A program made the translations under genes and the position numbers. The notes beneath the pieces were generated by a model that made no database searches, had not been told where the DNA came from, and saw only the letters and a list, made by a program, of their open reading frames with translations. This document shows positions 50,979 through 59,412 of a stretch of 64,000 bases of DNA, piece by piece. The stretch comes from Nonomuraea dietziae. Its GTDB lineage: Bacteria > Actinomycetota > Actinomycetes > Streptosporangiales > Streptosporangiaceae. The DNA is taken from contig NZ_JACIBV010000001.1 of the NCBI RefSeq assembly GCF_014195505.1, positions 5,456,001 to 5,520,000 of the forward strand, in the 5' to 3' direction. How positions within the stretch are numbered: the stretch's first letter is position 1; each line of letters starts with the position of its first letter.

Positions 50979-51857
50979 CTACTTCAGCAGCTTGGACATC
51001 CGCCGGTCGGCAAGGATCTTGCCCTCGGTCTGGCAGGTGGGGCAGTACTGCAGCGAGGAGTCGGCGAACGACACCTCGCGGATCGTGTCACCGCACACGT
51101 CGCACGTCTGCCCCGCCCTGTTGTGCACGCGCAGCCCCGACTTCTTCTCCGCCTTGAGGTCCTTGGCGGCCAGGCCGTGGGCCCTTTCGACCGCGTCGCG
51201 CAGCGTGGTCACGATCGCCTCGTGCAGGTCGGCGATCTGCGTGTCGGTCAGCGTGGCCGAGATCTTGAAGGGCGACATCCTGGCCGCGTGCAGCACCTCG
51301 TCGGAGTAGGCGTTGCCGATGCCAGCGATGATCTTCTGGTCTCTCAGCAGGCCCTTGATCTGGGTGCGGTTGCCGCCCACGATCTGCTTGAGCGCGCTGG
51401 GCGTGAACTCGGGCGCGAGAGGGTCGGGGCCGAGCGAGGCGACGCCGGGGACCTCCTCGGGGTCCTTGACGACGTAGACGGCCAGGCGTTTCTGCGTGCC
51501 CGCCTCGGTCAGCTCGAAGCCCGGCGCCACGCCGTCGTCGTCGGGCGCCAGCCGTACCCTCACCGCCAGCGGCCCCTTGCCCGGGCGGACGGGTTTCGCG
51601 CCCGACAGGTCGTCGCGCCAGCGCAGCCACCCCGCTCGCGACAGGTGGAAGACCAGGTGGAGGCCGTCGCAGTCGAGGTCGAGGAACTTGCCGTGCCTCG
51701 CCACGCCCGTGACCGTCAGCCCGCCGAGCGCGGTGACGGGCGGGTCGAAGGTCTTGAGCGCCTGGAAGGCGACGACGTCGACGGCCAGCATGGTGCGCCC
51801 CACCGCCCGCTCGCGCAGGAACTCGGCGAGCGACTCCACTTCGGGAAGTTCCGGCAT
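50979..51857 (-). CDS. Fpg/Nei-family DNA glycosylase
   Basis: 292 residues. PELPEVE at the N-terminus provides the catalytic Pro2 and Glu3. The H2TH region is IKGLLRDQKIIAGIGNAYSD, and the zinc finger is CDVC...CPTC. It removes oxidised bases in base excision repair. The finger position that normally carries the catalytic Arg (before YCP) reads SSLQYCPTC, so that Arg appears replaced. TATTCT lies six bases before the ATG. Confidence 0.85.
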   Translation of the reverse strand: MPELPEVESLAEFLRERAVGRTMLAVDVVAFQALKTFDPPVTALGGLTVTGVARHGKFLDLDCDGLHLVFHLSRAGWLRWRDDLSGAKPVRPGKGPLAVRVRLAPDDDGVAPGFELTEAGTQKRLAVYVVKDPEEVPGVASLGPDPLAPEFTPSALKQIVGGNRTQIKGLLRDQKIIAGIGNAYSDEVLHAARMSPFKISATLTDTQIADLHEAIVTTLRDAVERAHGLAAKDLKAEKKSGLRVHNRAGQTCDVCGDTIREVSFADSSLQYCPTCQTEGKILADRRMSKLLK

Positions 51858-51900
51858 GCGTCCAGAATATGGTCCACAGGCTGTGGAAAGCAGCTCCGCC

Positions 51901-52506
51901 CTACGGGACGTCCCAGAAGGCCAGCTCGTGTCGCATTCCCTCGGCGAACAGCTCCTTCGCCCTCGAGAGATCGGGCGCCGCCTCGTCGATCATCTCGGCG
52001 ATGCGCCCGGTCAGGGCGGCGAAACCGGGATCGGCGTAGGTGTCGACCCATGCGCGGTAGCGAGGCTCGGCGGGCCTGTTCTCCGCGAGGATCCGGCCGA
52101 GCGTGGAGTATCCCCACATGCACGGATAGAGGGCGGCCAGGCCCTCGGCGTAGGTGGCCGCCGACTCCAGCAGGAAGGTGGTGTACGCCTGGCACGCCGG
52201 GCCCTTCACCGCGCCGTCGAGGTCGGCGCCGAACTCGGCCGACAGGGACCTGTGCAGCGACAGCTCGTCGTGGAAGGTCGTGTGCGCCAGGTCGACGAGG
52301 TCTCCGAGGTGCGCGGCCGGAGCCTGCCAGGCCAGCCTGGCGAACACCCTCACGTAGTCGTGCAGGAACAGCCAGTCCTGCTCCAGCCACGATCTGAAGA
52401 CCTTCTCCTCGAGGTCGCCCCTGCCGATGCCCGCCACGGTCGGGTGCGCGAGCTGTGCCTCGAGCAGCGGGCGGCCGATGGCGTGCAGTTCCGATGAAAT
52501 CGACAT
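51901..52506 (-). CDS. tenA: TenA-family thiaminase II / aminopyrimidine aminohydrolase
   Basis: 201 residues, helical. Conserved catalytic residues are visible: Asp in LEQDWLFLHDYV, Cys in ALYPCMWGYSTLG (the TenA_C subgroup) and Glu in FAEGMRHELAFWD. It recovers HMP from degraded thiamine, which cytX in this window would complement by uptake. No riboswitch precedes it. TAACTT lies seven bases before the ATG. Confidence 0.85.
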   Translation of the reverse strand: MSISSELHAIGRPLLEAQLAHPTVAGIGRGDLEEKVFRSWLEQDWLFLHDYVRVFARLAWQAPAAHLGDLVDLAHTTFHDELSLHRSLSAEFGADLDGAVKGPACQAYTTFLLESAATYAEGLAALYPCMWGYSTLGRILAENRPAEPRYRAWVDTYADPGFAALTGRIAEMIDEAAPDLSRAKELFAEGMRHELAFWDVP

Positions 52507-52516
52507 ACGGAGCAAG

Positions 52517-53065
52517 TTAACGCGTTCCGGCGGTGAGAGCGGCGGCGCCGAAGGAGACGCTGAACCGCTTGCACCAGATGGACACGCTGGTGAGGCTGTC
52601 GAGGTCCGCGTCGGCCGGAATCGGGTAGTTGGCGTCGCCCTTGTTGCCCTTGAGGTCGCCGAGCTCCAGGTACCTGCCGTCGTCGAAGGTGTGCCAGGAG
52701 TCGGTGACGGGCTGGTCGCTCAGCCACACGCGCAGGTCGGGGCCGTCGGAGGTGGCCAGGTCCTCGATGCGCAGGACGCGCCTGCCGTCGGCGAGCCTGA
52801 GCACCTTGGCGACGCCCGAGGTCCTGTGCTCGTGGGTCACGAACCTGCCTGACCGCAGCACCTCCGGTGCGGGAGCAGGGCTGGCGGCCCGCGGAACGGC
52901 CGTGGGCGCGGGCGCGGTGCCCGTCGAGGAGGCGACGACCGCCTCGGGCAGGGGCTCGTTCACCTCCACGGTGGTGAACAGCCGCCAGGGCTGGAACAGG
53001 TACATCGCGACCCCGAAGACCACCGCCACAGCGATCCAGGTCGCGGGATGACGCAGTACTCTCAT
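52517..53065 (-). CDS. DM13-domain membrane-anchored protein
   Basis: 182 residues. One N-terminal membrane helix (about 9-27) and a Pro/Ala-rich linker (about 45-70) lead to a DM13 domain outside the cell (SGRFVTHEHRTSGVAKVLRL, LRVWLSDQPVTDSW, SVSIWCKRFSVSFGAAAL). DM13 is proposed to act in redox or electron transfer, with one conserved Cys. GGAGGC is at the start. It is 10 bases from tenA on the same strand. Confidence 0.85.
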   Translation of the reverse strand: MRVLRHPATWIAVAVVFGVAMYLFQPWRLFTTVEVNEPLPEAVVASSTGTAPAPTAVPRAASPAPAPEVLRSGRFVTHEHRTSGVAKVLRLADGRRVLRIEDLATSDGPDLRVWLSDQPVTDSWHTFDDGRYLELGDLKGNKGDANYPIPADADLDSLTSVSIWCKRFSVSFGAAALTAGTR

Positions 53066-53131
53066 GCCTCCACACCACCATGCGAACCGCTCCCCAACGC
53101 TTACGGAGCGCTTACGACGTACTGTCTGGAT

Positions 53132-53800
53132 ATGAGCGTCACCATCGCCGAAGAAGTCCTCCTCCTCGCGCACAGCGAGCAGGACGGCAAGCAGCTGATC
53201 GGCTCCACCGAACTGAACGCGGCGCTCGGCGGCGCCGTACTCGCCGAGCTGGCGGTCGACGGCAGGATCGCGCTGTCGGAGAAGAAGGTGGTCGTCAAGG
53301 ACGCCGCCGGAGGCGGCGCGGAGCTCGACGCGGAGCTCGAGGCGACCATGACCCGCATCGTCGAGGACGGCAAGGAGCGCAAGCCCGCCTGGTGGGTCGC
53401 CAAGATCGGCAACAGCAAGCTCAGGACCCGACTGCTGACCAGGCTCGCCGACACGGGCGTGCTCACGCAGGAGCGCGGCAAGATCCTCGGCATCTTCCCC
53501 ACCACGCGCTGGCCCGAGGCCGACGGCAGGGTGGAGGCGGAGATCCGCGCCAGGGTGGCGAGCGTGCTCGGCGGCTCCGAACCCGACGAGCGCACGGCCG
53601 TGCTGATCGCCGTCCTGCACGCCGCCAAGCTCGACCGCAAGGCCTTCCCAGGGGCGAGCAAGGAGCGGATCAAGGAGATCACCGAGGGCGCGTGGGCCGG
53701 TGAGGCCGTGGCCAAGACGATCGCCGAGATCAACGCCGTCATCATGATCGCCGCGACCAGCGCCGCCATCGGCGCCGCGACGAGCGCTTCCACGGGCTGA
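53132..53800 (+). CDS. GOLPH3/GPP34-family protein
   Basis: 222 residues matching GPP34: MSVTIAEEVLLLAHSEQDGK, LGGAVLAELAVDGRIALSEK, LRTRLLTRLADTGVLTQERG, TAVLIAVLHAAKLDRKAF. In eukaryotes the family binds phosphatidylinositol 4-phosphate at the Golgi. In actinobacteria it is common but uncharacterised, possibly a membrane lipid-binding protein. TACTGT lies six bases before the ATG. Confidence 0.9.
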   Translation: MSVTIAEEVLLLAHSEQDGKQLIGSTELNAALGGAVLAELAVDGRIALSEKKVVVKDAAGGGAELDAELEATMTRIVEDGKERKPAWWVAKIGNSKLRTRLLTRLADTGVLTQERGKILGIFPTTRWPEADGRVEAEIRARVASVLGGSEPDERTAVLIAVLHAAKLDRKAFPGASKERIKEITEGAWAGEAVAKTIAEINAVIMIAATSAAIGAATSASTG

Positions 53801-53807
53801 CCACCGC

Positions 53808-53842
53808 CGCGGGCCGTCCTCTCGGCAGGGAGGCGGCCCGCG
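53808..53842. terminator. hairpin between convergent genes
   Basis: CGCGGGCCG (53808-53816) pairs with CGGCCCGCG (53834-53842) between the GPP34 (+) and LCP (-) gene ends. It can serve both directions. Confidence 0.6.
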
Positions 53843-53851
53843 CCACGCGGC

Positions 53852-55075
53852 TCAGCCCTTGTCCAGCACGTCCTTGGGCACCGGCTTGTCCTCCTTGAGC
53901 GCGTCGAAGAGCTGGATCGCGCGCGTGGTTTCCCACTTGACCGCCTGGCCGCCGGCGACGCTCTCGTTGCCGCCGAACGGCACCACCGTCGTCACAGGGC
54001 TGCCGCCCATCGCCAGCCCCAGCGAGAGCAGGTCGAAGGCGCCGGTCCCTGTGTCGACCCGCACCGCGTCCGTGGCGCCCATCGCCAGCGGGATCGAGGT
54101 GAACGGGTTGATCAGCACCAGAGGGCTCGCCGCCTTCTTCACGACCGCGCTGAGGAACTGCCGCTGCCGCTTGGTGCGCTCGAAGTCGGGCAGCGCGCCG
54201 CCCTTGCGGGTGCGGACATAGCCGAGGGCGGTGCCGCCGTCCATCTCCTGGCAGCCCTTCTTGAGCTTGAGCCCCGCCTTCGGGTCGTTGATCGGGCTCT
54301 TCACGCAGATCTCGACGCCGCCCACCGCGTCGACGATGTCGACGAACCCGGCGAAGCCGACCTCCATGTAGTTGTCGATCCTGATGCCCGTGACGTTCTC
54401 GATCGTGCGGGTCAGCAGCTGAGGGCCGCCGATGGCGAAGGCGGCGTTGAGCTTGTTGCGACCCTGTCCAGGGATGCTGACCGCGGAGTCGCGGGGCAGG
54501 CTGACCAGTGTGGGCCTGTCGCCGCCCTCGGGGATGTGCAGCAGCATCATCGAGTCGGTGCGCCGGCCGACGGCCCTGCCGGTGGCCAGCTTCTTGCGCT
54601 CGGCGGCCGTCAGGCCCTCGCGGCTGTCGGAGCCGACGAGCAGCCAGTTGGTGCCGGGGGTGTCGGCGGGGCGGCCCTCGTACTCGTCGAGCACGCCGTC
54701 GATGGCCTGGATGCGCGAGTTGATCCAGAAGAAGCCGACCACGGCCAGCACCAGCAGAACGGCGAGCGCCCCGGCGATGATCTTCAGAATCGTCGCGCCC
54801 TTGATCCGGCCCCGCAGCCGAGGCTCACGCGGCTCCCGAGGCGGCTTCTTGAGGGGGCGTACGGGGCTGTTGCCCGAGCGGGCCTTGCCGTACACCCGAG
54901 CGCTGGAGCGGGGCTCCTCAGGAGCCCTCGGCTGCTCGTGCGCCCTGGTAGGCGCGCTGCCGGGAATCGGATGAGCGGGCGCACCGCCTGAGCGCGGCGG
55001 TCCCTCGTCCCTGCGCGGCAGCGGGCGTCCGTCGCCCGGTGAGCGCATGGCTCGCGTGCGGTCGTCCTCGGACAC
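53852..55075 (-). CDS. LytR-CpsA-Psr (LCP) family cell-wall ligase
   Basis: 407 residues. A long disordered basic cytosolic region (1-90) and one membrane helix (about 97-118) precede the LCP domain outside (TNWLLVGSDSREGLTAAERK, RRTDSMMLLHIPE, LVSLPRDSAVSIPG, GRNKLNAAFAIGGPQ). The conserved Arg and Asp residues bind polyprenyl pyrophosphate. It links glycopolymers such as teichoic acid or galactan to peptidoglycan. The GTG has GGGGGAG upstream. Confidence 0.9.
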   Translation of the reverse strand: MSEDDRTRAMRSPGDGRPLPRRDEGPPRSGGAPAHPIPGSAPTRAHEQPRAPEEPRSSARVYGKARSGNSPVRPLKKPPREPREPRLRGRIKGATILKIIAGALAVLLVLAVVGFFWINSRIQAIDGVLDEYEGRPADTPGTNWLLVGSDSREGLTAAERKKLATGRAVGRRTDSMMLLHIPEGGDRPTLVSLPRDSAVSIPGQGRNKLNAAFAIGGPQLLTRTIENVTGIRIDNYMEVGFAGFVDIVDAVGGVEICVKSPINDPKAGLKLKKGCQEMDGGTALGYVRTRKGGALPDFERTKRQRQFLSAVVKKAASPLVLINPFTSIPLAMGATDAVRVDTGTGAFDLLSLGLAMGGSPVTTVVPFGGNESVAGGQAVKWETTRAIQLFDALKEDKPVPKDVLDKG

Positions 55076-55280
55076 GTCGTTTACTCCCCCTCGGTTGCTT
55101 TCGACCGTACTTCGTGGCCTTCACCAGTGCAGACGTCTCGTCAAGGAATTCCCATGAAAAAGTACGCAGACCAGAGCGTGAGTCACTCGGGAAACATTTG
55201 ACGTCCGCACGGTCGTTACGGTTGTGGACGACCTCTATCGAAGGGAAGATCGTGTCCGCTCCGGACCCATGGAGTACTAG

Positions 55281-55298
55281 CCCGTGCATCTGCACGGG
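55281..55298. promoter_or_regulatory. 18-bp near-perfect palindrome before the CNNM operon
   Basis: CCCGTGCA-TC-TGCACGGG, 18 bases before the chosen start. It could be an operator or an mRNA hairpin near the ribosome site. I cannot match it to a known riboswitch. Confidence 0.5.
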
Positions 55299-55316
55299 AC
55301 CCCCTGCGAGCTCGAA

Positions 55317-56648
55317 ATGAGCGCCTATCTCGGCATTCTTGCCCTCTTCCTCCTCACCGCGGCGACCGGTTACTTCGTCGCCCAGGAGTTCGCCTTCGTC
55401 GCCGTCGACAGGGGCAACCTGCGGGAGCAGGCCAACGCGGGCGACGCCGCGGCGGAACGAGCGCTGCGAGTCACCTCACGCCTGTCGTTCATGCTCTCCG
55501 GCGCGCAGCTCGGCATCACCGTCACCGCCCTGCTCGTCGGCTTCCTCGCCGAACCCGCCATCGCGACGCTGGTCAGGCCCCTGCTGGGAGATCTTCCTGC
55601 GGCCTTCTCCGTGGCGATCGGCGTCTTCGTGGCCACCGTCATCCAGATGGTGCTCGGTGAGCTCGCCCCCAAGAACCTCGGTATCGCCAAGCCCGAGCCC
55701 GTGGCCAAGTTCCTGGCCCGCTCGACGCTGGTGTACCTGACGATCGCAGGACCCCTCATCAAGCTGTTCGACTCGGCCGCCACCGGCCTGCTCCGCCGTG
55801 TCGGCGTCGAGCCCGTGGAGGAGGTGGAGCACGGCGCGACCCCCGAGGAGCTTTCGAGGATCATCGCCGAGTCCACCAGGGCGGGCGAGCTGCCGCCGCG
55901 GCTGTCGGAGCTGCTGGAGCGGGCGCTGGAGTTCGGCGACCGCATCGCGGAGGAGGCCATGGTCCCGAGGCCGCGCGTGGTCGTGCTGCGCGTCGACAGG
56001 CCGATCTCCGACCTCATCGCGACGATGCGCGAGTGCGGCCACTCCCGCTACCCGGTCCTCGGCCCCGAGGGCGACGTCATCGGCGTGACAGGCGTGCGCG
56101 AGCTGCTGGCCGCGGGCGTGGAGGAGGGCCTCATCGGCGACGTCACCCAGCCCGCCGTGCTGGTCCCCGACTCGCTGCCCCTGCCGCTCGTGCTGGCGCA
56201 GATGCGCGCCGCCAGGGCCGACCTCGTCTGCGTCATCGACGAGTACGGCGGGCTGGCCGGCGTGGTGACCGTCGAGGACCTGGCGGAGGAGCTGGTCGGC
56301 GAGCTCGTCGACGAGAACGACCCCGAGCCCGTCGGCGCCGTCGAGCGCCCTGGCGGCGTCTGGGACGTGCCGGGCACCCTCAGGCTCGACGAGGTCGAGC
56401 GGGCCACCGGCATCTCGCTCCCCGAGAGCGACGACTATGACACCGTGGCGGGTCTGGTCCTGGCCAGGCTCGGCAGGATGGCCGAGCCCGGCGACATCAT
56501 CACGGTGGAGCTCATCCCCGAGTCCGACCCGTTCGCTGAGGACTCCCAGGAGTCGCAGGCGGTCCTCACGGTGCTGTCCCTGCAGCGTCGCGTCCCCGAG
56601 TGGGTACGGCTCGCGCCCGTCCAGCACCCCGCCGAGGTGGCCAAGTGA
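55317..56648 (+). CDS. CNNM/CorC-type membrane protein (DUF21-CBS-CorC_HlyC)
   Basis: 443 residues. The DUF21 domain with four helices (about 1-185: YFVAQEFAFVAVDRGNLREQ, MLSGAQLGITVTALLVGFLA, VLGELAPKNLGIAKPE) is followed by a CBS pair (about 205-330) and the CorC_HlyC end domain. The family exports or regulates magnesium or other divalent cations. The ATG at 55317 is preferred over GTG 55284 because the GTG lies inside a palindrome and the helix begins right after the ATG. Confidence 0.9.
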   Translation: MSAYLGILALFLLTAATGYFVAQEFAFVAVDRGNLREQANAGDAAAERALRVTSRLSFMLSGAQLGITVTALLVGFLAEPAIATLVRPLLGDLPAAFSVAIGVFVATVIQMVLGELAPKNLGIAKPEPVAKFLARSTLVYLTIAGPLIKLFDSAATGLLRRVGVEPVEEVEHGATPEELSRIIAESTRAGELPPRLSELLERALEFGDRIAEEAMVPRPRVVVLRVDRPISDLIATMRECGHSRYPVLGPEGDVIGVTGVRELLAAGVEEGLIGDVTQPAVLVPDSLPLPLVLAQMRAARADLVCVIDEYGGLAGVVTVEDLAEELVGELVDENDPEPVGAVERPGGVWDVPGTLRLDEVERATGISLPESDDYDTVAGLVLARLGRMAEPGDIITVELIPESDPFAEDSQESQAVLTVLSLQRRVPEWVRLAPVQHPAEVAK

Positions 56649-57664
56649 ACCCGCTCGCCCTGATCGCGCTCAGCCTCGGGCTGCTGGCCTTCAACGCGCT
56701 GTTCGTGGCCGCCGAGTTCGCCTTCGTCTCCTCGCGCAGGCACCGCCTGGAGGAGATGGCCTCGGGCGGCACCAAGCTGACCAGGTTCGTCGCCAAGTCC
56801 GCGGTGGAGGGCGGCAAGCAGCTGTCCCTCATGCTGGCAGGCGCCCAGCTGGGCATCACGCTGTGCACGCTCGGCCTCGGCATGGTGACCGAGCCCGCGA
56901 TCGAGCACTACCTGGAGCCGGTCTTCGCCCTCGTCGGCCTGCCCGAGGGCCTGCGGGTGCCGATCGCGCTGACGATCGCGCTCGCCCTGGTGACCTTCCT
57001 CCACATGGTCATCGGCGAGATGGCGCCCAAGTCGTGGGCGCTGACCCACCCCGAGTCGGCCGCGATGCTGCTGACCGTGCCCTTCAGGGCCTTCACGTGG
57101 GTGGTACGTCCGCTGCTGTCGACGCTGAACGGCTTCACCAACCTGATCCTGCGCCTGTTCGGTGTGCACGCCCGCGACGAGCTGGCCACCACCAGGACAC
57201 CGCGCCAGCTCGCCATGCTGGTCGGCGAGTCGGGCCGGATGGGCCTGCTCGACCGCGAGGAGCACGACCTGCTCACCCGCGCCCTTCGCCTCGAGGCGCA
57301 GGGCATCGAACGGCTCATGGTCCCCATCGACCAGGTCGTGATGGTGCCCGCCGACGCGAACGCCGACCGGATCAAGCGGGCGGCGGGCGGCAGCGGCCAC
57401 CTCAGGCTGCTGGTCGGCACGCCCGGCGACATCAGGGGCGTGCTGCACGCGCGCGACGCCCTGCTGATGCCCGAGGCCTCGGCGGGTGAGCTGGCCAGGC
57501 CGCTGCCCAGGCTCGCCTGCGTCACCCAGGTCCCCGAGGCCGTGGCCGCGCTCCAGGACGCTCGCGCGCACCTGGGCCTGGTCACCGCGGCCGACCTGTC
57601 GGTCATCGGCATGGTGAGCCTGAGCGACCTGCTGGGCGAGCTCCTCGACACCAGGGCCGCCTGA
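56645..57664 (+). CDS. CNNM-type membrane protein, short paralogue
   Basis: 339 residues. It has DUF21 (FVAAEFAFVSSRRHRLEEMA, LMLAGAQLGITLCTLGLGMV, MVIGEMAPKSWALTHPE) and a CBS pair (RLMVPIDQVVMVPADANADR), but no CorC_HlyC domain at the end. The GTG overlaps the upstream stop (GTGA). The pair probably forms a hetero-oligomer for divalent cation transport. Confidence 0.9.
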   Translation: MNPLALIALSLGLLAFNALFVAAEFAFVSSRRHRLEEMASGGTKLTRFVAKSAVEGGKQLSLMLAGAQLGITLCTLGLGMVTEPAIEHYLEPVFALVGLPEGLRVPIALTIALALVTFLHMVIGEMAPKSWALTHPESAAMLLTVPFRAFTWVVRPLLSTLNGFTNLILRLFGVHARDELATTRTPRQLAMLVGESGRMGLLDREEHDLLTRALRLEAQGIERLMVPIDQVVMVPADANADRIKRAAGGSGHLRLLVGTPGDIRGVLHARDALLMPEASAGELARPLPRLACVTQVPEAVAALQDARAHLGLVTAADLSVIGMVSLSDLLGELLDTRAA

Positions 57665-57668
57665 CCTG

Positions 57669-57694
57669 TTCCCCGGCCCTCACGGGCCGGGGAA
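57669..57694. terminator. perfect 11-bp bidirectional terminator
   Basis: TTCCCCGGCCC-TCAC-GGGCCGGGGAA lies between the CNNM operon (+) and the convergent small gene (-). Confidence 0.8.
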
Positions 57695-57695
57695 C

Positions 57696-58030
57696 TCACT
57701 GGTGCACCGGCCCCATGAAGTGGATCCTGCGCCGGTCCAGCGTCGTGGTGTCCTCGAGGAGGGTGGTCATCGTCACATGCGCGCCGTCGGCGGAGTGGAG
57801 CCTGGCGCTCAGCCTTCCACGGCCGAGGGCGTCGAGCGGGTAGGGGGCCGAGTCGCCCGCGCCGCCGTCCGAGGCCAGCTCGGCGACGGGCTCGCCGCTC
57901 TCCTCGTCGAGGGAGACGGTGAACGCCCGGCGCTCCCCCCGCGCCGCGCTCACCGGGATGCGGAACGTTCCAGGAGCAAGCGTGGTGTCGGAAGGATCGA
58001 GTAGCCGAGATGGAGGGGGACCTCAGGCAC
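57696..58030 (-). pseudogene. small hypothetical protein, frameshifted
   Basis: The frame from GTG 58030 (GGAG nine bases upstream) reads VPEVPLHLGYSI. Coding character then continues in another frame as DPSDTTLAPGTFRIPVSAAR up to HFMGPVHQ at 57696. A missing base near 57990-57997 joins them into a protein of about 111 residues. I do not recognise the family. A start at GTG 57953 would give an unbroken but truncated 85-residue product. Confidence 0.6.
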
Positions 58031-58339
58031 GACGGGACTCCTCACCGGTGCGGAAGGGGTGTGCGCCGATCTCGCCGGCCTCCCCGTCACACCGGGATGC
58101 CAGGCCGACGCAGCCGTGACGCTATACGCACAGGTATGACCCGCCAACGGAGAGTGTTGACTGTGTGACGTTGGCCAGAAAAGTGCTGATTGGGGCCCGG
58201 CCGGGTGCCCCGGGCACCAATCGCTCAGCTCTCAGCGAAACCCCGCAATCCGCTGAAACGTTGTCAGCGACTGGAAAGCGGTCTGCAAGTGATCTCAGGT
58301 AACGTTCCCCACGCAGGTGCAGCCCGTATCAAATAAAGA
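58031..58339. other. no supported gene
   Basis: No credible frame was found on either strand. The right edge holds the tRNA-Leu terminator. A GC-rich inverted segment at about 58192-58222 (GGGCCCGGCCGGGTGCCCCGG) may fold. Confidence 0.6.
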
Positions 58340-58365
58340 AGCCCCGGCTCTTGCGAACCGGGGCT
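58340..58365 (-). terminator. terminator of tRNA-Leu
   Basis: AGCCCCGG (58340-58347) and CCGGGGCT (58358-58365) form a hairpin 45 bases after the tRNA. On the minus strand it is followed by TTCTTTATTT. Confidence 0.8.
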
Positions 58366-58409
58366 CTGTTTCGTCACTGTGGGTCTGCCGATTTCATCGG
58401 CGACCGGAG

Positions 58410-58492
58410 TGGGCGAGGAGGGATTTGAACCCTCACGTCCTTTCGGACACACGGACCTGAACCGTGCGCGTCTGCCGTTCCGCCACCCGCCC
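58410..58492 (-). tRNA. tRNA-Leu (CAG anticodon)
   Basis: An 83-nt cloverleaf. Acceptor GGGCGGG pairs with CTCGCCC, anticodon stem CACGG/CCGTG has loop TTCAGGT (anticodon CAG), the class II variable arm is TGTCCGAAAGGACG, and the T-arm is GAGGGTTCAAATCCCTC. CCA is not encoded. Confidence 0.97.
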
Positions 58493-58654
58493 TTTTGGGT
58501 GCGGAGAAACAGTAGCACGGATCAGACGCTGGTACCGAACCCGGATACGATCGCATCAAGACGCGGAGAGAAGAGCTGGGTGCAAGAGAGCGACTCAGGA
58601 GCCACGGGCACCCCAGCGGCCGCGACGATATGCACGGAGGAAGGGAGGTACCCG

Positions 58655-59395
58655 GTGGGAGTCCTTCAGCGCTTCGAGCGAAGGCTCGAAGGCTTGGTTG
58701 AGGGGGCCTTTGCGCGGGCGTTCAAATCTGACCTTCAGCCGGTCGAGGTCGCCAGCGCGGTGCAGCGAGAGATGGACGAGCGGGCCGCCATCGTGGCTCA
58801 GGGCCGGACGCTCGTACCCAACGACTTCGTGGTGGAGCTGTCGACGACCGACGCCGAGCGGCTCGAGGTCTACGCCGACAGCATCAGCCACGAGCTGGCC
58901 AACCTCGCCAGGGAGTACGCCAAGGAGCAGGGCTACTCCTTCGTGGGACCGGTCCGGGTCCGCTTCGAGACGGCCACCGACCTGGCGGTGGGCCTGTTCC
59001 GCATCCGTTCGGGCGTCATCAGGGGTGCGACGGTCGAGCAGGACGAGATCCGCCAGCCCAAGAGCGACCTGCCTGCCTCCAGGCCTGGCGCGTTCGGCGG
59101 CAGGCCCAGGCTGCTCGTCTCCACACAGGACGACCCGCAGGGCGACCGCTCCTACGAGCTCACCACTCCGGTGACCTTGCTCGGGAGGGGCACCGACTGC
59201 GATCTTCGTCTTGTCGATCCAGGCGTTTCCCGACACCATGCGGAGCTGCGGGTCGAGGGCCCTCAGGTCGTGCTCGTCGACCTGGGCTCCACGAACGGCA
59301 CCTTCGTCAACGGCCAGCCGGTACGCAGGATCGAGCTCCAGAACGGCACTCGTGTCACCCTGGGGCGCACGACTCTGGTGTTCCGGCGCGATTAG
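58655..59395 (+). CDS. fhaA: FHA-domain protein with DUF3662 (FhaA)
   Basis: 246 residues. The N-terminal DUF3662 (1-115: GVLQRFERRLEGLVEGAFAR) is joined by a linker to an FHA domain (about 160-246: LLGRGTDCDLRLVDPGVSRH, LVDLGSTNGTFVNGQPV) that binds phosphothreonine. In mycobacteria FhaA binds phosphorylated MviN and slows lipid II supply. The GTG has GGGAGG at seven bases. It is the first gene of the cell-wall signalling operon. Confidence 0.95.
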   Translation: MGVLQRFERRLEGLVEGAFARAFKSDLQPVEVASAVQREMDERAAIVAQGRTLVPNDFVVELSTTDAERLEVYADSISHELANLAREYAKEQGYSFVGPVRVRFETATDLAVGLFRIRSGVIRGATVEQDEIRQPKSDLPASRPGAFGGRPRLLVSTQDDPQGDRSYELTTPVTLLGRGTDCDLRLVDPGVSRHHAELRVEGPQVVLVDLGSTNGTFVNGQPVRRIELQNGTRVTLGRTTLVFRRD

Positions 59396-59412
59396 GGGTA
59401 GACAAACGGTCC

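Noticed and set aside
58264..58518. 84-codon minus-strand frame across tRNA-Leu
   Set aside because: It is the translation of a tRNA gene and its terminator.
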